This document shows, piece by piece, positions 1 to 9,200 of a stretch of DNA of 24,008 nt. Source of the DNA: a virus; IMG/VR virus record IMGVR_UViG_3300007352_000051, positions 1 to 24,008 of that record. One strand, given 5' to 3'. A program made the translations under genes and the position numbers. Each line of letters starts with the position of its first letter. Within the stretch, counting starts at the first letter, position 1. The notes under the pieces are model-generated. The model saw only the letters and a list, made by a program, of their open reading frames with translations, was not told the origin of the DNA and searched no databases.

Positions 1-341
1 ATACTTTTAACCTAGTCCCCAAGAGCTATAGGCTTGGATTTATTCCAACGATGAATCCGAGTGTGTTTGAAGATGTGACTTTTTTTGCGACGGATAAAAC
101 TGTTACTACGCTGCTGCCTAAACTTCAAAAGGCTTTTGGGCTGCCTTTTGTTGCTACAGGAAATTGGACAGACCCTAAGAGCTATCGAGATTATGTAATG
201 CTTCGTTGCTTTAACGACAGAGCCGGGACAGAAAGCATCTTTGAACCCATCGGCTATTACGCAGTCCTCGAAGCCCAACACGGAACACAAGTTATGCTTA
301 ACTATATCCGTGCCGGGCTAATTGAGGCGGGACTACTTTAA
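1..341 (+). CDS. Unrecognised plus-strand protein, 3' part only
   Basis: This is the only plus-strand gene I accept. The frame is open from the left edge of the window (first full codon at 3) to a TAA at 339-341, giving at least 112 residues, so the start lies outside the window; the ATG at 51 is an internal methionine or a later start. The composition is protein-like, mixed alpha/beta, with aromatic-rich stretches such as GNWTDPKSYRDYVMLRCFND, and no signal peptide or membrane segment in the visible part. I do not recognise a family. It converges on the minus-strand ejection-protein gene and their 3' ends overlap by 9 bp (333-341) with no obvious terminator between them, so this is probably the border between two oppositely transcribed phage modules. 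The minus-strand ORF over the same bases (12-290) reads less like a protein and is taken as its shadow. Confidence 0.6.
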   Translation, partial: TFNLVPKSYRLGFIPTMNPSVFEDVTFFATDKTVTTLLPKLQKAFGLPFVATGNWTDPKSYRDYVMLRCFNDRAGTESIFEPIGYYAVLEAQHGTQVMLNYIRAGLIEAGLL

Positions 342-2624
342 CTCTTCGGGCCGCAGTAGCTTTACCTTTCCATTCTTGTCTACTTCGGCCTCATGAAATG
401 TGCCGCGCATGTTAACATAAACTTGTGCTCCACGCGGAAGCATTTTAAGCATTGAGCTAGTAATATTTTCAGCTTGTTGCTTAGATGCAGCCCCGTAGAG
501 TTGCTTGGTTAACAGCGCGGCTCCTTTTTCGTTAAGAATAAAATTTTCAATAAAATGTTTTCCAAAAGGAATACCCACCGCCATTGTAGCCGCTAAGCCA
601 AGATTTCCTGGCGAAGTCCCCCCTAATGCAACTGTGCCCGCGCCTGTAGTTAATGCAATTACACCATAAGCAATTTTAGAAGTCCACCACCCTGCCTGCC
701 CTGCGGAAGTAGCTCCAAATTTATTAGCCCTTGCATAAGACGCAAGTGCTCGAATAGCCCTTCGCTGGCCGGGCTTGAAAATTTCGTCGCTATTCAAAAT
801 TGATTGACTTGTGCTATTATCGTAGAGTGAATTAAAGAATTTCTCACCGTCCAGTGTCCCGTCTGCTTTCAGCGCACGATGAAAATGCTCTTTAAGAAAA
901 TGAGCTGCAACATCAGTAGGGTCGCCATTGTTAGCGGCAACTAGCTGTTTTGCGCGTGTAACTGATCCCATCGCCGCGTTCATCTGCTGAACTTCGTCTA
1001 AGCCCAGAGTTCTAGGGTCACTAATCTGACGTGTCTCTGCTAGAATTCCGCCACCAGTTTCTCCGCTAAACCGTGCAACGCGATCTCTAGTAACTGCAAC
1101 AGCTTGTTCATATGCCTGCTTAGAGCCGGGGAACCACCCCAAATTTGGATCACCAATACTGGCCGCCTCAGCTTGGCTAAGCAATGCTTGTAGTTTCTTA
1201 GAAGCACCATGTAAGGCCGCTTGGCTACTATCCGCATGAGTTACTTCTAAGAGTTTACGCAGTCCATTTCGCAGCGCCTTCGTAGTCTCATAGCTAGTAA
1301 TAAATTCTTGAGTAGCCTGTCCTTGCAAGTTAGTCATGTAAGATGGCTTCATCTCTGCAAGCTGATCTACGATAGCCTTTACATTTCTAATTTGCGTTTG
1401 CAATGGGCCGTTCTGCGGGAACATCGCTTGAGGATCATCAAAAAGTTTAGCAACGTCGCCTTGAAGAATTTGTGCAAATTCGACAGGGTTAGGAATACGC
1501 ACAGCGCCGTTAATAGTTTTATCTTTAAGTACAACTTGTGTAGATGCAGGTGTAACTACGCTTACTTGCCCGTAAGCATTAGTTTTAGTTACTGCGGGGA
1601 TATTAACTACTTCTTCGTATTGTACCGTCTTTGGTGACGCGGTAGTTACAGCCTCTACACGGTCCCATGCAGTGTCTTCAAGTTTATACGCAATTCTGCG
1701 CGCTTCTAAGACATGCTGTTGTGCTTCTTTTGCAAGCTTTTCAGGTGAAACATCTCTAAGTGCTTTAACAGTTTTGAATTTGCCTCCAAACGCTTTTGAA
1801 AGCGCCCTGTCCATAGCACGCTTATAGTTATTAAGAATATCCGTCTTTGCTTTTGCAGGCACTAATCCAATCAGTGTATCCACGAAAGGGCTGGAGCCTA
1901 GTGCATTAATTGTTGGATTAGGCGCATCATAGACTTTAGCAAATCGAGAGGCCTCTATAAGCTCTTCAGCTTCATCTTCTGTCTTAGGGAACATTTTGCC
2001 TAGTTTAAGCGCTAAAGCGTTCTTAACTCCGCCAGCCTTATTAATAGCACTAAGCGTATTTCCAAGGCCGCTTGTGCCTTTATCAAGCACACCTTCTAAA
2101 GTAGACCCCATTAAAGTAGGCTGGGGTGCGCGATATTGAAAAGGGGTTATTTCAGGCGGAAGGTTAGCCTGCGCATATTGCGTGCCATAATGGGAGAGTA
2201 CGCGGCCTCCAATTTTAGCGCCCCCAACAAGTGCAGCTCCAATAGGCCCTTTAGCAAACTTAGGATTTCCAATTACTTTATCTAAGACTTCTCCAGTAAG
2301 CCCCATGATAATATCAGGAGTTAAGTTCTCCCAAGTTTGCCTTGAAATAGGCACGGCAATATTCTCTTCTTTAGGCACGATATTCTTCATGCCAGCTTCA
2401 AGAAAAGACTCCTTTGCGCGGCCCGGATTAAGGCTTCGCATTTGCTGTTCCTTAAAAGGATCACTTGGAGGCTTACGAACATTCTCAACGAAAAGGTTAT
2501 AAGTCTTCTCGTCGAATTTTCCAAGCTCAGGGTCAATTTGAGACGCGAGTTCCCGCTGAGTAGCAGGGTCTAATGCCATTACATCGGGGTCAGCTAGAAA
2601 TTCGCGCACTTTTGCGTTGGGCAT
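333..2624 (-). CDS. Large internal virion / DNA-ejection-like protein (763 aa)
   Basis: The start is secure: a perfect AGGAGG lies 6 nt before the ATG and overlaps the upstream gene's TAG. The protein is mostly helical and charged, with Gly/Ala-rich patches. One clear hydrophobic stretch lies near residues 650-690 (AYGVIALTTGAGTVALGG and the following Gly/Ala-rich segment) and could insert into or cross a membrane. It is the last of three consecutive minus-strand genes (227, 370 and 763 aa) after the tail fibre genes. That is the position and size order of the ejection proteins of short-tailed phages (T7 gp14-gp15-gp16, P22 gp7-gp20-gp16), which form a channel through the host envelope. I see no lytic transglycosylase motif. 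The role is inferred from position, size and the hydrophobic segment, not from a recognised domain. Confidence 0.6.
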   Translation of the reverse strand: MPNAKVREFLADPDVMALDPATQRELASQIDPELGKFDEKTYNLFVENVRKPPSDPFKEQQMRSLNPGRAKESFLEAGMKNIVPKEENIAVPISRQTWENLTPDIIMGLTGEVLDKVIGNPKFAKGPIGAALVGGAKIGGRVLSHYGTQYAQANLPPEITPFQYRAPQPTLMGSTLEGVLDKGTSGLGNTLSAINKAGGVKNALALKLGKMFPKTEDEAEELIEASRFAKVYDAPNPTINALGSSPFVDTLIGLVPAKAKTDILNNYKRAMDRALSKAFGGKFKTVKALRDVSPEKLAKEAQQHVLEARRIAYKLEDTAWDRVEAVTTASPKTVQYEEVVNIPAVTKTNAYGQVSVVTPASTQVVLKDKTINGAVRIPNPVEFAQILQGDVAKLFDDPQAMFPQNGPLQTQIRNVKAIVDQLAEMKPSYMTNLQGQATQEFITSYETTKALRNGLRKLLEVTHADSSQAALHGASKKLQALLSQAEAASIGDPNLGWFPGSKQAYEQAVAVTRDRVARFSGETGGGILAETRQISDPRTLGLDEVQQMNAAMGSVTRAKQLVAANNGDPTDVAAHFLKEHFHRALKADGTLDGEKFFNSLYDNSTSQSILNSDEIFKPGQRRAIRALASYARANKFGATSAGQAGWWTSKIAYGVIALTTGAGTVALGGTSPGNLGLAATMAVGIPFGKHFIENFILNEKGAALLTKQLYGAASKQQAENITSSMLKMLPRGAQVYVNMRGTFHEAEVDKNGKVKLLRPEELK

Positions 2625-2633
2625 TAATTCCTC

Positions 2634-3746
2634 CTACTTTAAGCCGTACTTCGCTTTAATTGCATCTACGTTTGAAGAAGACTTAGGCGTAGTAGAAGTC
2701 TCACTGTTTAGCCCATGCGCTTTAAGCATTGTTTCGCGGAGGGATTTAACATATTTAAGCCCACTCTGCACTTTAGCTAAAGCTGCTTCAGGTGTAATAT
2801 CCCCGCTTTCTCCAGGGACAAATGATAGCAAAACCTGTTTTTCTTGGGGTGTTAGCGCAGCACCAAAGAGAGGATGCCCAATAATAGCTACGCCGCGGCC
2901 AAGCCCGGCTTCAACTTCCGCTTCAGTCGCATCTAAACCTTGGGTTGCTTTTTTAAGCCCTCTAAGTTTAGCACCAATAGGGCCTGCAAAGTATTTCTTT
3001 TTCTTAGGGTCTTTTAGAAATTCACCAATCTCATTATAAAGCCCTTCAGCAACCTCAAGGTCTACAAATTTCTGTTTTGTGCTATCAGTTAATTTCTTAG
3101 CACTCTTAGCCCCGCCTACTGCGGCACGTTTAGTAATTCCATCAATCACTGACTGTGCTCTAATCTTAGCAACATCGACAGCTTTCTTATAGTCCGCGTC
3201 TGCTTTGGCTTTATATTCGTCCTGTGCTAGTTTAGATTTGAATTCAACTAGCTCTTTCTGAGAAGGTAGAATTCCTTTAGCGGTGTCAATTGCAGACTTG
3301 GTACGAAGACCAAAGTAATTCTCAGTTTGTTCTTTCTTAGCATTAGTCTGTTCTTTAAGAATCTCAGCATAGCTTCGACCCTTTTGGATCATATCTTCAA
3401 GATCATTAGGATCGAGTCCATAAACACTTGCGCCAAGACTTCTAAATGCTTCGGGATCAAAAGAGCCACCCTTGGCCGCGTCCGACATAAGGCGGAAAAA
3501 GCCCGTTCGGCGGCCAATGAGGTCCTGCTTTAATCGTGTCTCAGATTCTTTAGCTCTATTCTGCTCTTTGAGAATTCGCTGCTGAAGTTGGGATTGCTGA
3601 AGTTGCTGCTCAGCTTCTTGAGCCTCGCGCTGAAAAGCAAGATTCTCCTGAAACTGCTTCTGCCGCATTATATTTTCGGCGTCTTGCTGGCCGAGCTGTT
3701 GCGCCTGCAAAAATGCAGCGATTACGGGATTTACTTGTGAGGCCAT
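2634..3746 (-). CDS. Coiled-coil internal virion-like protein (370 aa)
   Basis: I start it at the ATG at 3746 (MASQVNPVIAAF), one base after the stop of the upstream gene and about 9 nt after GGGGA. A longer frame opens at an ATG at 3797, but that start has no ribosome site and would overlap the neighbour by 50 bp. Residues about 12-75 are rich in Q, E, A and L (for example QQLQQSQLQQRILKEQNRAK), a strong coiled-coil signal, followed by long helical Lys/Ala/Glu-rich segments and a Ser/Thr tail. There are no cysteines, signal peptide or membrane helix that I can see. It lies between two other putative ejection proteins, in the place of the middle internal core protein of podoviruses (T7 gp15, P22 gp20). 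The family is not recognised; a tail or scaffold role is possible. Confidence 0.6.
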   Translation of the reverse strand: MASQVNPVIAAFLQAQQLGQQDAENIMRQKQFQENLAFQREAQEAEQQLQQSQLQQRILKEQNRAKESETRLKQDLIGRRTGFFRLMSDAAKGGSFDPEAFRSLGASVYGLDPNDLEDMIQKGRSYAEILKEQTNAKKEQTENYFGLRTKSAIDTAKGILPSQKELVEFKSKLAQDEYKAKADADYKKAVDVAKIRAQSVIDGITKRAAVGGAKSAKKLTDSTKQKFVDLEVAEGLYNEIGEFLKDPKKKKYFAGPIGAKLRGLKKATQGLDATEAEVEAGLGRGVAIIGHPLFGAALTPQEKQVLLSFVPGESGDITPEAALAKVQSGLKYVKSLRETMLKAHGLNSETSTTPKSSSNVDAIKAKYGLK

Positions 3747-3747
3747 A

Positions 3748-4431
3748 TTAGACGTTCCCCATTCCTCCGCCCACTCCAGGGACATTAGAGAGGCCATAGC
3801 GTTTTAGGGCTTCATCTAGTGCCCAATTGCGCCCGTAAGTACTTGCAATGCCCTGCCCTAAGCCGCTAAACAGCCCACCGAGCATATCTCCCGGCTGTGT
3901 CGCCGTACCCGTAGTGCGAGAGTTATTCGTTACGGTGGTTGTGCCTGTTTGCCTATTTCCTACTGGCATAGCCGATGCGCCTTGAATGAGGCTCATTATA
4001 TCTTCCTGCTGCAATTGGCGTTGCAGAAGTGGAATAGAGTTCTCAAAATCCAAAATGCGCCCTTGCTGAGTATCATCCATACGAGATGAGATGGCCGCGC
4101 CCGCGGGGGAGTAGCTTAAACCGCGCTGAGCTAAAGTTCGAGAAAGCAGTTTCTTTTGCATTTCTCCTGAGCGATTAAGTTCTCTTAGCCCACTCGCCCG
4201 ATAGCCTGAAACATCACTGCCAGTATTAAGCCGATTTAGAAGTGCATTAATAGCAGCGCCATACCCTGAAGACGCTTCATCACTGAGAATAGGATTGTTA
4301 TAAAGATCTACATTTTGGGTTGAAGTGCCACTCGTAGTGGACTCCTGCGTTGCAGTTTTCTTGCGATTGCCAAGTAACCCTGCAAGTGCGGAAATGCCTG
4401 AAATTGCCAATGGAGCTAGAAAAGCTGGCAT
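3748..4431 (-). CDS. Small internal virion / ejection-like protein (227 aa)
   Basis: The ATG at 4431 follows TAGGAGAAAACA, so the ribosome site AGGAG overlaps the TAG of the upstream adhesin gene. The N-terminus is hydrophobic and Ala/Gly/Leu-rich (MPAFLAPLAISGISALAGLL, residues 1-20) and is followed by a Ser/Thr/Gln-rich linker, a helical middle (about 85-155) and a Gly-rich C-terminus (LGGLFSGLGQG, then GVGGGMGN). Small proteins with one N-terminal hydrophobic segment and low-complexity linkers commonly open the ejection-protein cluster of short-tailed phages (compare T7 gp14 and P22 gp7), and this one opens such a cluster. The next gene starts one base after its stop. The assignment rests on architecture and position; a minor structural protein of another kind remains possible. 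Confidence 0.6.
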   Translation of the reverse strand: MPAFLAPLAISGISALAGLLGNRKKTATQESTTSGTSTQNVDLYNNPILSDEASSGYGAAINALLNRLNTGSDVSGYRASGLRELNRSGEMQKKLLSRTLAQRGLSYSPAGAAISSRMDDTQQGRILDFENSIPLLQRQLQQEDIMSLIQGASAMPVGNRQTGTTTVTNNSRTTGTATQPGDMLGGLFSGLGQGIASTYGRNWALDEALKRYGLSNVPGVGGGMGNV

Positions 4432-4440
4432 TGTTTTCTC

Positions 4441-6030
4441 CTATTCACACGAGCCACCAGGCTCAGAATAAATCGCCTCATCGCAATCCGTAAGAATCGG
4501 ATCATCGTCATCTATAGTCTTTACGAAAGTACAAGCGCCACTATTAACTACTAGATCAGGGCAAATTGGCACAGTAATTACTGGAAAGTTTAACGTGTCA
4601 CGGCGAGTTACAGTGGCTGCGTCGTACATAGTGAGAGTATCGGCAAAATTGAGCGCGGGGTTATCTGTAGGTAACGTGAAAACCCAGGTTTGTTGATTGT
4701 AAAGTCCCTCATAATCTCCACTACCCGAATTAGCCCCTGCGCCCGAAACATAGTAATAAAGAACAAAGCACCAATCTTGCCCATCATAGCTATAGTAACG
4801 TGGCCCATCTACAATATAGCTTGAATCATCTCCACGCGGCCCCTCATGAATTAGCGTAAAAGTATCCGTGGAAACTGCGTCTGTAACTACCCGATAAACT
4901 AAGCCAAATTCATTAGGCCGCGTTGCATAGGGCGAGAAAGTATCAACACCATAGCAAAAATAGAGCCTAAAGTTACTTCCATCATAATGAATATCCTGCG
5001 GAGTAGAACTATTATTTCCGTAGTTACCTGCCCAATCTGCATAAGTTCCATCAACTTGGTCATTGGGAAGCAAATGAAACGCAATGTCATATCGCGTAAA
5101 TGTCATCCCTACGCCGGGTGTACCATGATAAATACTCATGAGGCTGTGCGGACTTCCATCAGCAGCCGTAAAAGCATTATAAGTTAATGCGCTAAAGAAA
5201 AGTTTCCCGTTCTCAATTTTTAGTGCAGTCGCATTATAAAGTAGGTAAATATATCCGCCAGTTGTAGTAACATCAATATCATCTAAAATTGCCCCACTTG
5301 TATCTACAATTAAAAGATGGTATGTTCTTTCAGTAGCAAGAACTGCGGTAGTCGAGCCATCTTTGCTATAAAGAACATAGATATTACCGTCTGAGTGCAA
5401 TACAGCACTATGCGGAATACAGTGATAAAGATCATCCGTCTTTAATAGTGCTGGCGTAGTCCACGTAGTTCCATTAAAGTGAGTAAAGTGCATTTGTGCA
5501 TAGCTATATGAGTTCCTGTCCGCACAAAAGAAAGAATAGATATTACTCCCCGAAGTTACAGTAGCTACGTTGTGCTTATAAAAAGGGAAATCATTTACAA
5601 AAGACCCTGTCGCCCTTGCTAAATATTCAGGGCCACTGGCAGGCGTAGTTATTTCAGTTGTCCACGTTTCTGAATTAAAATTGAACTTAGTATAGAATAG
5701 CCTATATCTTTCGCCTAGAACTGGCAACCCGGTAGTTTGGCGTAATGCGCAAGGAAAATAAAGCATCTGCGCTGTAGAGTCATAATAAGGATTTAAGCAA
5801 GCTCCGTTAAATCCACCGTTTGTTGAACCATGATCTATGCCAATCGCAGTCCAAGTTGTGCCTCCATCTGCGCTACGCATCATTACAAGATCATAATTCG
5901 GATAGTTCGTATCTAAGTAGCCATTATCAAGTAAAACATAGATATTATCATTCACTATCCAAGGCCGCACAGACGACATGAATAGCTTTACAAAGCCATA
6001 AAAAGGCGGCGAGATTTGATACGAGGGCAT
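4441..6030 (-). CDS. Asp-box beta-propeller tail spike / receptor-binding protein (529 aa)
   Basis: The ATG shares one base with the stop of the upstream 85-aa gene (TAATG), with GGAG 5 nt before it. Near residues 52-60 lies SADGGTTW, a good match to the sialidase/BNR Asp-box (S-x-D-x-G-x-T-W). Weaker copies follow, such as HYDGSNFRLYF and SYDGQDWCF, embedded in many short aromatic beta-strands. This fits a six-bladed beta-propeller that binds or cleaves a glycan. I do not see a convincing sialidase Arg triad by eye, so enzyme activity is not claimed. Residues about 457-483 (FADTLTMYDAATV, then RDTLNFP) resemble the Ser-Asp repeats of two other adhesins in this window. The Cys-containing, Asp-rich C-terminus (DDDDP, then CDEAIY) is unexplained. 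Its position just before the ejection genes fits a tail-tip appendage. Confidence 0.62.
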   Translation of the reverse strand: MPSYQISPPFYGFVKLFMSSVRPWIVNDNIYVLLDNGYLDTNYPNYDLVMMRSADGGTTWTAIGIDHGSTNGGFNGACLNPYYDSTAQMLYFPCALRQTTGLPVLGERYRLFYTKFNFNSETWTTEITTPASGPEYLARATGSFVNDFPFYKHNVATVTSGSNIYSFFCADRNSYSYAQMHFTHFNGTTWTTPALLKTDDLYHCIPHSAVLHSDGNIYVLYSKDGSTTAVLATERTYHLLIVDTSGAILDDIDVTTTGGYIYLLYNATALKIENGKLFFSALTYNAFTAADGSPHSLMSIYHGTPGVGMTFTRYDIAFHLLPNDQVDGTYADWAGNYGNNSSTPQDIHYDGSNFRLYFCYGVDTFSPYATRPNEFGLVYRVVTDAVSTDTFTLIHEGPRGDDSSYIVDGPRYYSYDGQDWCFVLYYYVSGAGANSGSGDYEGLYNQQTWVFTLPTDNPALNFADTLTMYDAATVTRRDTLNFPVITVPICPDLVVNSGACTFVKTIDDDDPILTDCDEAIYSEPGGSCE

Positions 6031-6287
6031 TAAGGCTCCAGCGCTTTCACTCGTCTCTCAAGAAAGGTTACAGTAGCACTTAGCTTATTAATACGCTCTA
6101 AATAGTCACTCTGAATAATTAGCAACTCTTCACGAGTTACATAGTCACTTGGTACAACACTCTTGGCCGCGTTCGTGATTCGGCGTTGCTTAAAGTCTAC
6201 AACATTAGCCGTAAGTCCGCGAATGTCATCCTGAATTTCACGGATTGCAATATTAGCATCGGGAAGCGTCTTAATGTCTCTAAGCAT
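6030..6287 (-). CDS. Short coiled-coil protein (85 aa)
   Basis: It starts at the ATG at 6287, overlapping the last 8 bases of the tail nozzle gene, with GGGTGA a few nt upstream. It ends sharing one base with the start of the propeller gene. It is almost entirely helical, with heptad-like hydrophobic spacing in residues 5-40 and 53-83 (LLIIQSDYLERINKLSATV), so a dimeric or trimeric coiled coil is likely. It sits between a nozzle-like protein and a receptor-binding protein and overlaps both, so it may be a trimeric connector or chaperone for the spike. That role is inferred from position only; no family is recognised. Confidence 0.65.
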   Translation of the reverse strand: MLRDIKTLPDANIAIREIQDDIRGLTANVVDFKQRRITNAAKSVVPSDYVTREELLIIQSDYLERINKLSATVTFLERRVKALEP

Positions 6288-9200
6288 ACTTCACCCATTT
6301 CGGTGTTGCTTCCATACCGCCGACATTTAATTTAAGCTGGAGATCATAACGATGAAACGCCTCTGTCGTGGGGCCAAGAATAACCCTAAAGACAGTACCA
6401 TTAACTGTCTTTGGCAATATCGCCTCATAAACATCATCAACTCCGGCGACAGTAGTAAGCGTGAGATTGTATTCACCTACGCTCGAAACCATGTTCGGGT
6501 CAATTGCTTCTGTTTCATTAAGAATTTTGATCGGTATAGAAGTGCCACCTGCAACGACGCGAAGCCTAATCGCAAGTAGTTTCGCCATCTTATCGAACCG
6601 AAGCGGCCCAATTTGATCGTATTTCTTACCGACCGGAAGTGTCTCGACATTTTCTAGTTTACCGAAACCATAAAACTCGAAAGGTGAAGAGCCTACTAAG
6701 TCTCCTGAAAAATCCACGCCGAATACGTCCGTACTAAAGTAATGGAACGTAGTCATCTTAACGGCAGTATTAAGTGTACTAGCTGTTCCTGCTACGTTAT
6801 CAATGTAAGGCGTAAACGTCACATCTGCCCCATTGGTATTAATAACCATTGGAATAGTGCGAATACGCTTCTTGGCCGCAACGCCAAAGTTATTCTCAGG
6901 AATACGGAACTCTTTAAGCCGTGGCGGAAGAACCTCTATATCTTGTGGAGTGATGGTGCCGTAAAACTCAAATGGAGTCTTAGGACTGCTGAGACTTTCA
7001 AGGGTTCCCCCGATATTGATTCCAATAGTATCGGTTGTAAAGAAATACTCAGTGACTGAAGGTTCGGATGTTGAGAAATCCAATGCTGTCTGATCGGTTC
7101 CGTCAATTCGTGGAGTAAATCGAACTGAAGACCCTCGCGTATTGATCCTAAACTTATAGCTTGAGTGGCGCTTGCGATTTGGTGTTCCATAGTCAGTTTG
7201 CGGAATCTTCAGATAAGTAACCGGAGTTGGCATCTTTTCGGATACCATCTCGTCTGTACGAATTCCATAAAACTCGAATAGGCCGCAGATGATACCGCCA
7301 ATATCGGTCCCAACGGCCTCGGAGTCAAAGTAATGAATATGCGTAGCTTTACGATCGAAGCTAAACGATGAAGTTGTCTGCAATGTTCCATCAATAATGG
7401 GATAGAACTCGCACGTTGCTCCAAGAGTATCAATCTCGAATGGAAAGTTTACGAATCTCTTGCGTGCAGGCGTGCCAAGATTACTATTGGGAATACGCAG
7501 ATAAGTGAGCTGCTCAGGCCGCGGTTCGTATTCGATGCTAAAGTTATAAATCTTACAGGTGGTAAGCCCACTGCCAGTAATCTTTACCGCGAACGTTTTA
7601 CCAAGTCCAATCGTTTCCGCAATCGTTATGAGTTTTTCTTCGCGGCCATCGAATTGGACACCGCTCATTACAGTAGTAAACTGTGTGCCGCCATTCTTAG
7701 CGATAGAAACATTGACGGCAGTATTACCTGTATCCGCCGTAACTTTCAGTGTGAATACATCTTTGCGATTGCGGGGTTGCCCGTTGTTATCATGGAAGGT
7801 TTGGAAATAAATATCCTGCGCGTATGAGGCGCTGTAAGTATAAATTTCTCGCAACGCATTACCTGATCCGCCGCCATAAGCTGCAATGAGCTTCCCATCC
7901 TCTTCAGTAAACAACGCAATAGGGTCAGTGTAATAAGGGTGCCAGTAGTTCTTAGCAAAATCATAGACAAAAACTCTCCTAGCCCCATCTTGAAGAGGGA
8001 GCGAAATAAATAGCTTGTTCTTAGCTACCGTGATTGGCGCTGCAATAGTGTCGTTTGGCGAGATGAGAACTGGTGCGATTTCATAGCGGATCGTCCCTTG
8101 GAATAAGAGATTAAGTTGCTGTGAAATAATAACCGAATTGGCTCCTGCGAGCGCCGTGACGCCTTGCGACGATAGATAATAAAGCGTTCCTTGGTAACTA
8201 GAAACTTCACTTGTAATGGGAGGATGAGATACTCCAAGAGGCCGAATAATAGCATCAATAGTCCCATCAGGCAAGTCATCAAGAGTACCCGAAAGTTCGT
8301 AAATGTCTTGTGTCGTACCAACGAGAATTCTCCCCGTATCTGCTTTATAAGCCCAGAGATTTCTAGTTGTGGAGTCGCCAGAGAGTTTTAATGAGAGAGT
8401 TGGATTTATGAGATCAGGATTATCACGCTCGGATACATAGATTTCATTAGGCGCAATGTAGATAGCACGCCCGTTGTAGTCTCCAACGATCCCAATAATT
8501 GCTTCAGTGATGCTCTGAACGCTAAGATTTCCCAGAATCAGCGTTTCTTCTTTGAGCGCATCTTCGTCCGACATTGTGTCGTTCGTGTCGATGAAGGGTG
8601 ACGAAATCTCCAGAACCTTATAGAATTTATCCAGCTTCCGCACCGCATCACGAGGGCGGCCAAAGTAAGGAGCATTACTTCTAGAGCTTCTACGGTAAAC
8701 CCAGATATGCGTAACTTCAGAAGGAATACCCGAAGTGTGCGGAGTAATAGTGGTAAAGCCGTGACTAACGTATACTTCGCCTGCAATCGGGCTTTCTGGT
8801 GAGCGCGCAATGTACTTGCCATCGTCGGTTACATAAACTTGAACGTAGTCATAAGTATCATTAAGCGGGCCTAGTTCGCCGCCAAGTACACGAAGATCAT
8901 TGACAATATTAGTAGAAGCATCGGAACACTCAATTAAAACCTTTGCTCCAGTTACATTCGTCCAACCTTTATCGTAACTATCACCTGCACGTTGGAAGTC
9001 TTTACGGGCCGCGCTTAAGGTTGACCAAGCATTAATGCCACGAGTAAAAGCAGAGTTTCCGTCATTGACCCATTCGTACCAGTAATAATCAGACTCATCC
9101 GTGGTAGAGTCAAGATAGAATACCAGCTTTACAGACTTGAGAAAAGCAGTATTTCCAATGCGAACATTGAAGAAGAAGCCATCATCGCTAAGAGGCGAAG

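Noticed and set aside
12-290. 92-aa minus-strand ORF at the left edge
   Set aside because: It lies opposite a plus-strand frame that stays open to the window edge and reads far more like a protein; the minus ORF is basic and low in hydrophobic core.
2617-3039. 140-aa plus-strand ORF
   Set aside because: Shadow of the 370-aa coiled-coil gene; Ser/Pro-rich and without a ribosome site or neighbours on that strand.
3747-3797. Upstream ATG adding 17 residues to the 370-aa protein
   Set aside because: No ribosome site, and it would overlap the upstream gene; the ATG at 3746 has GGGGA and sits one base after the stop.
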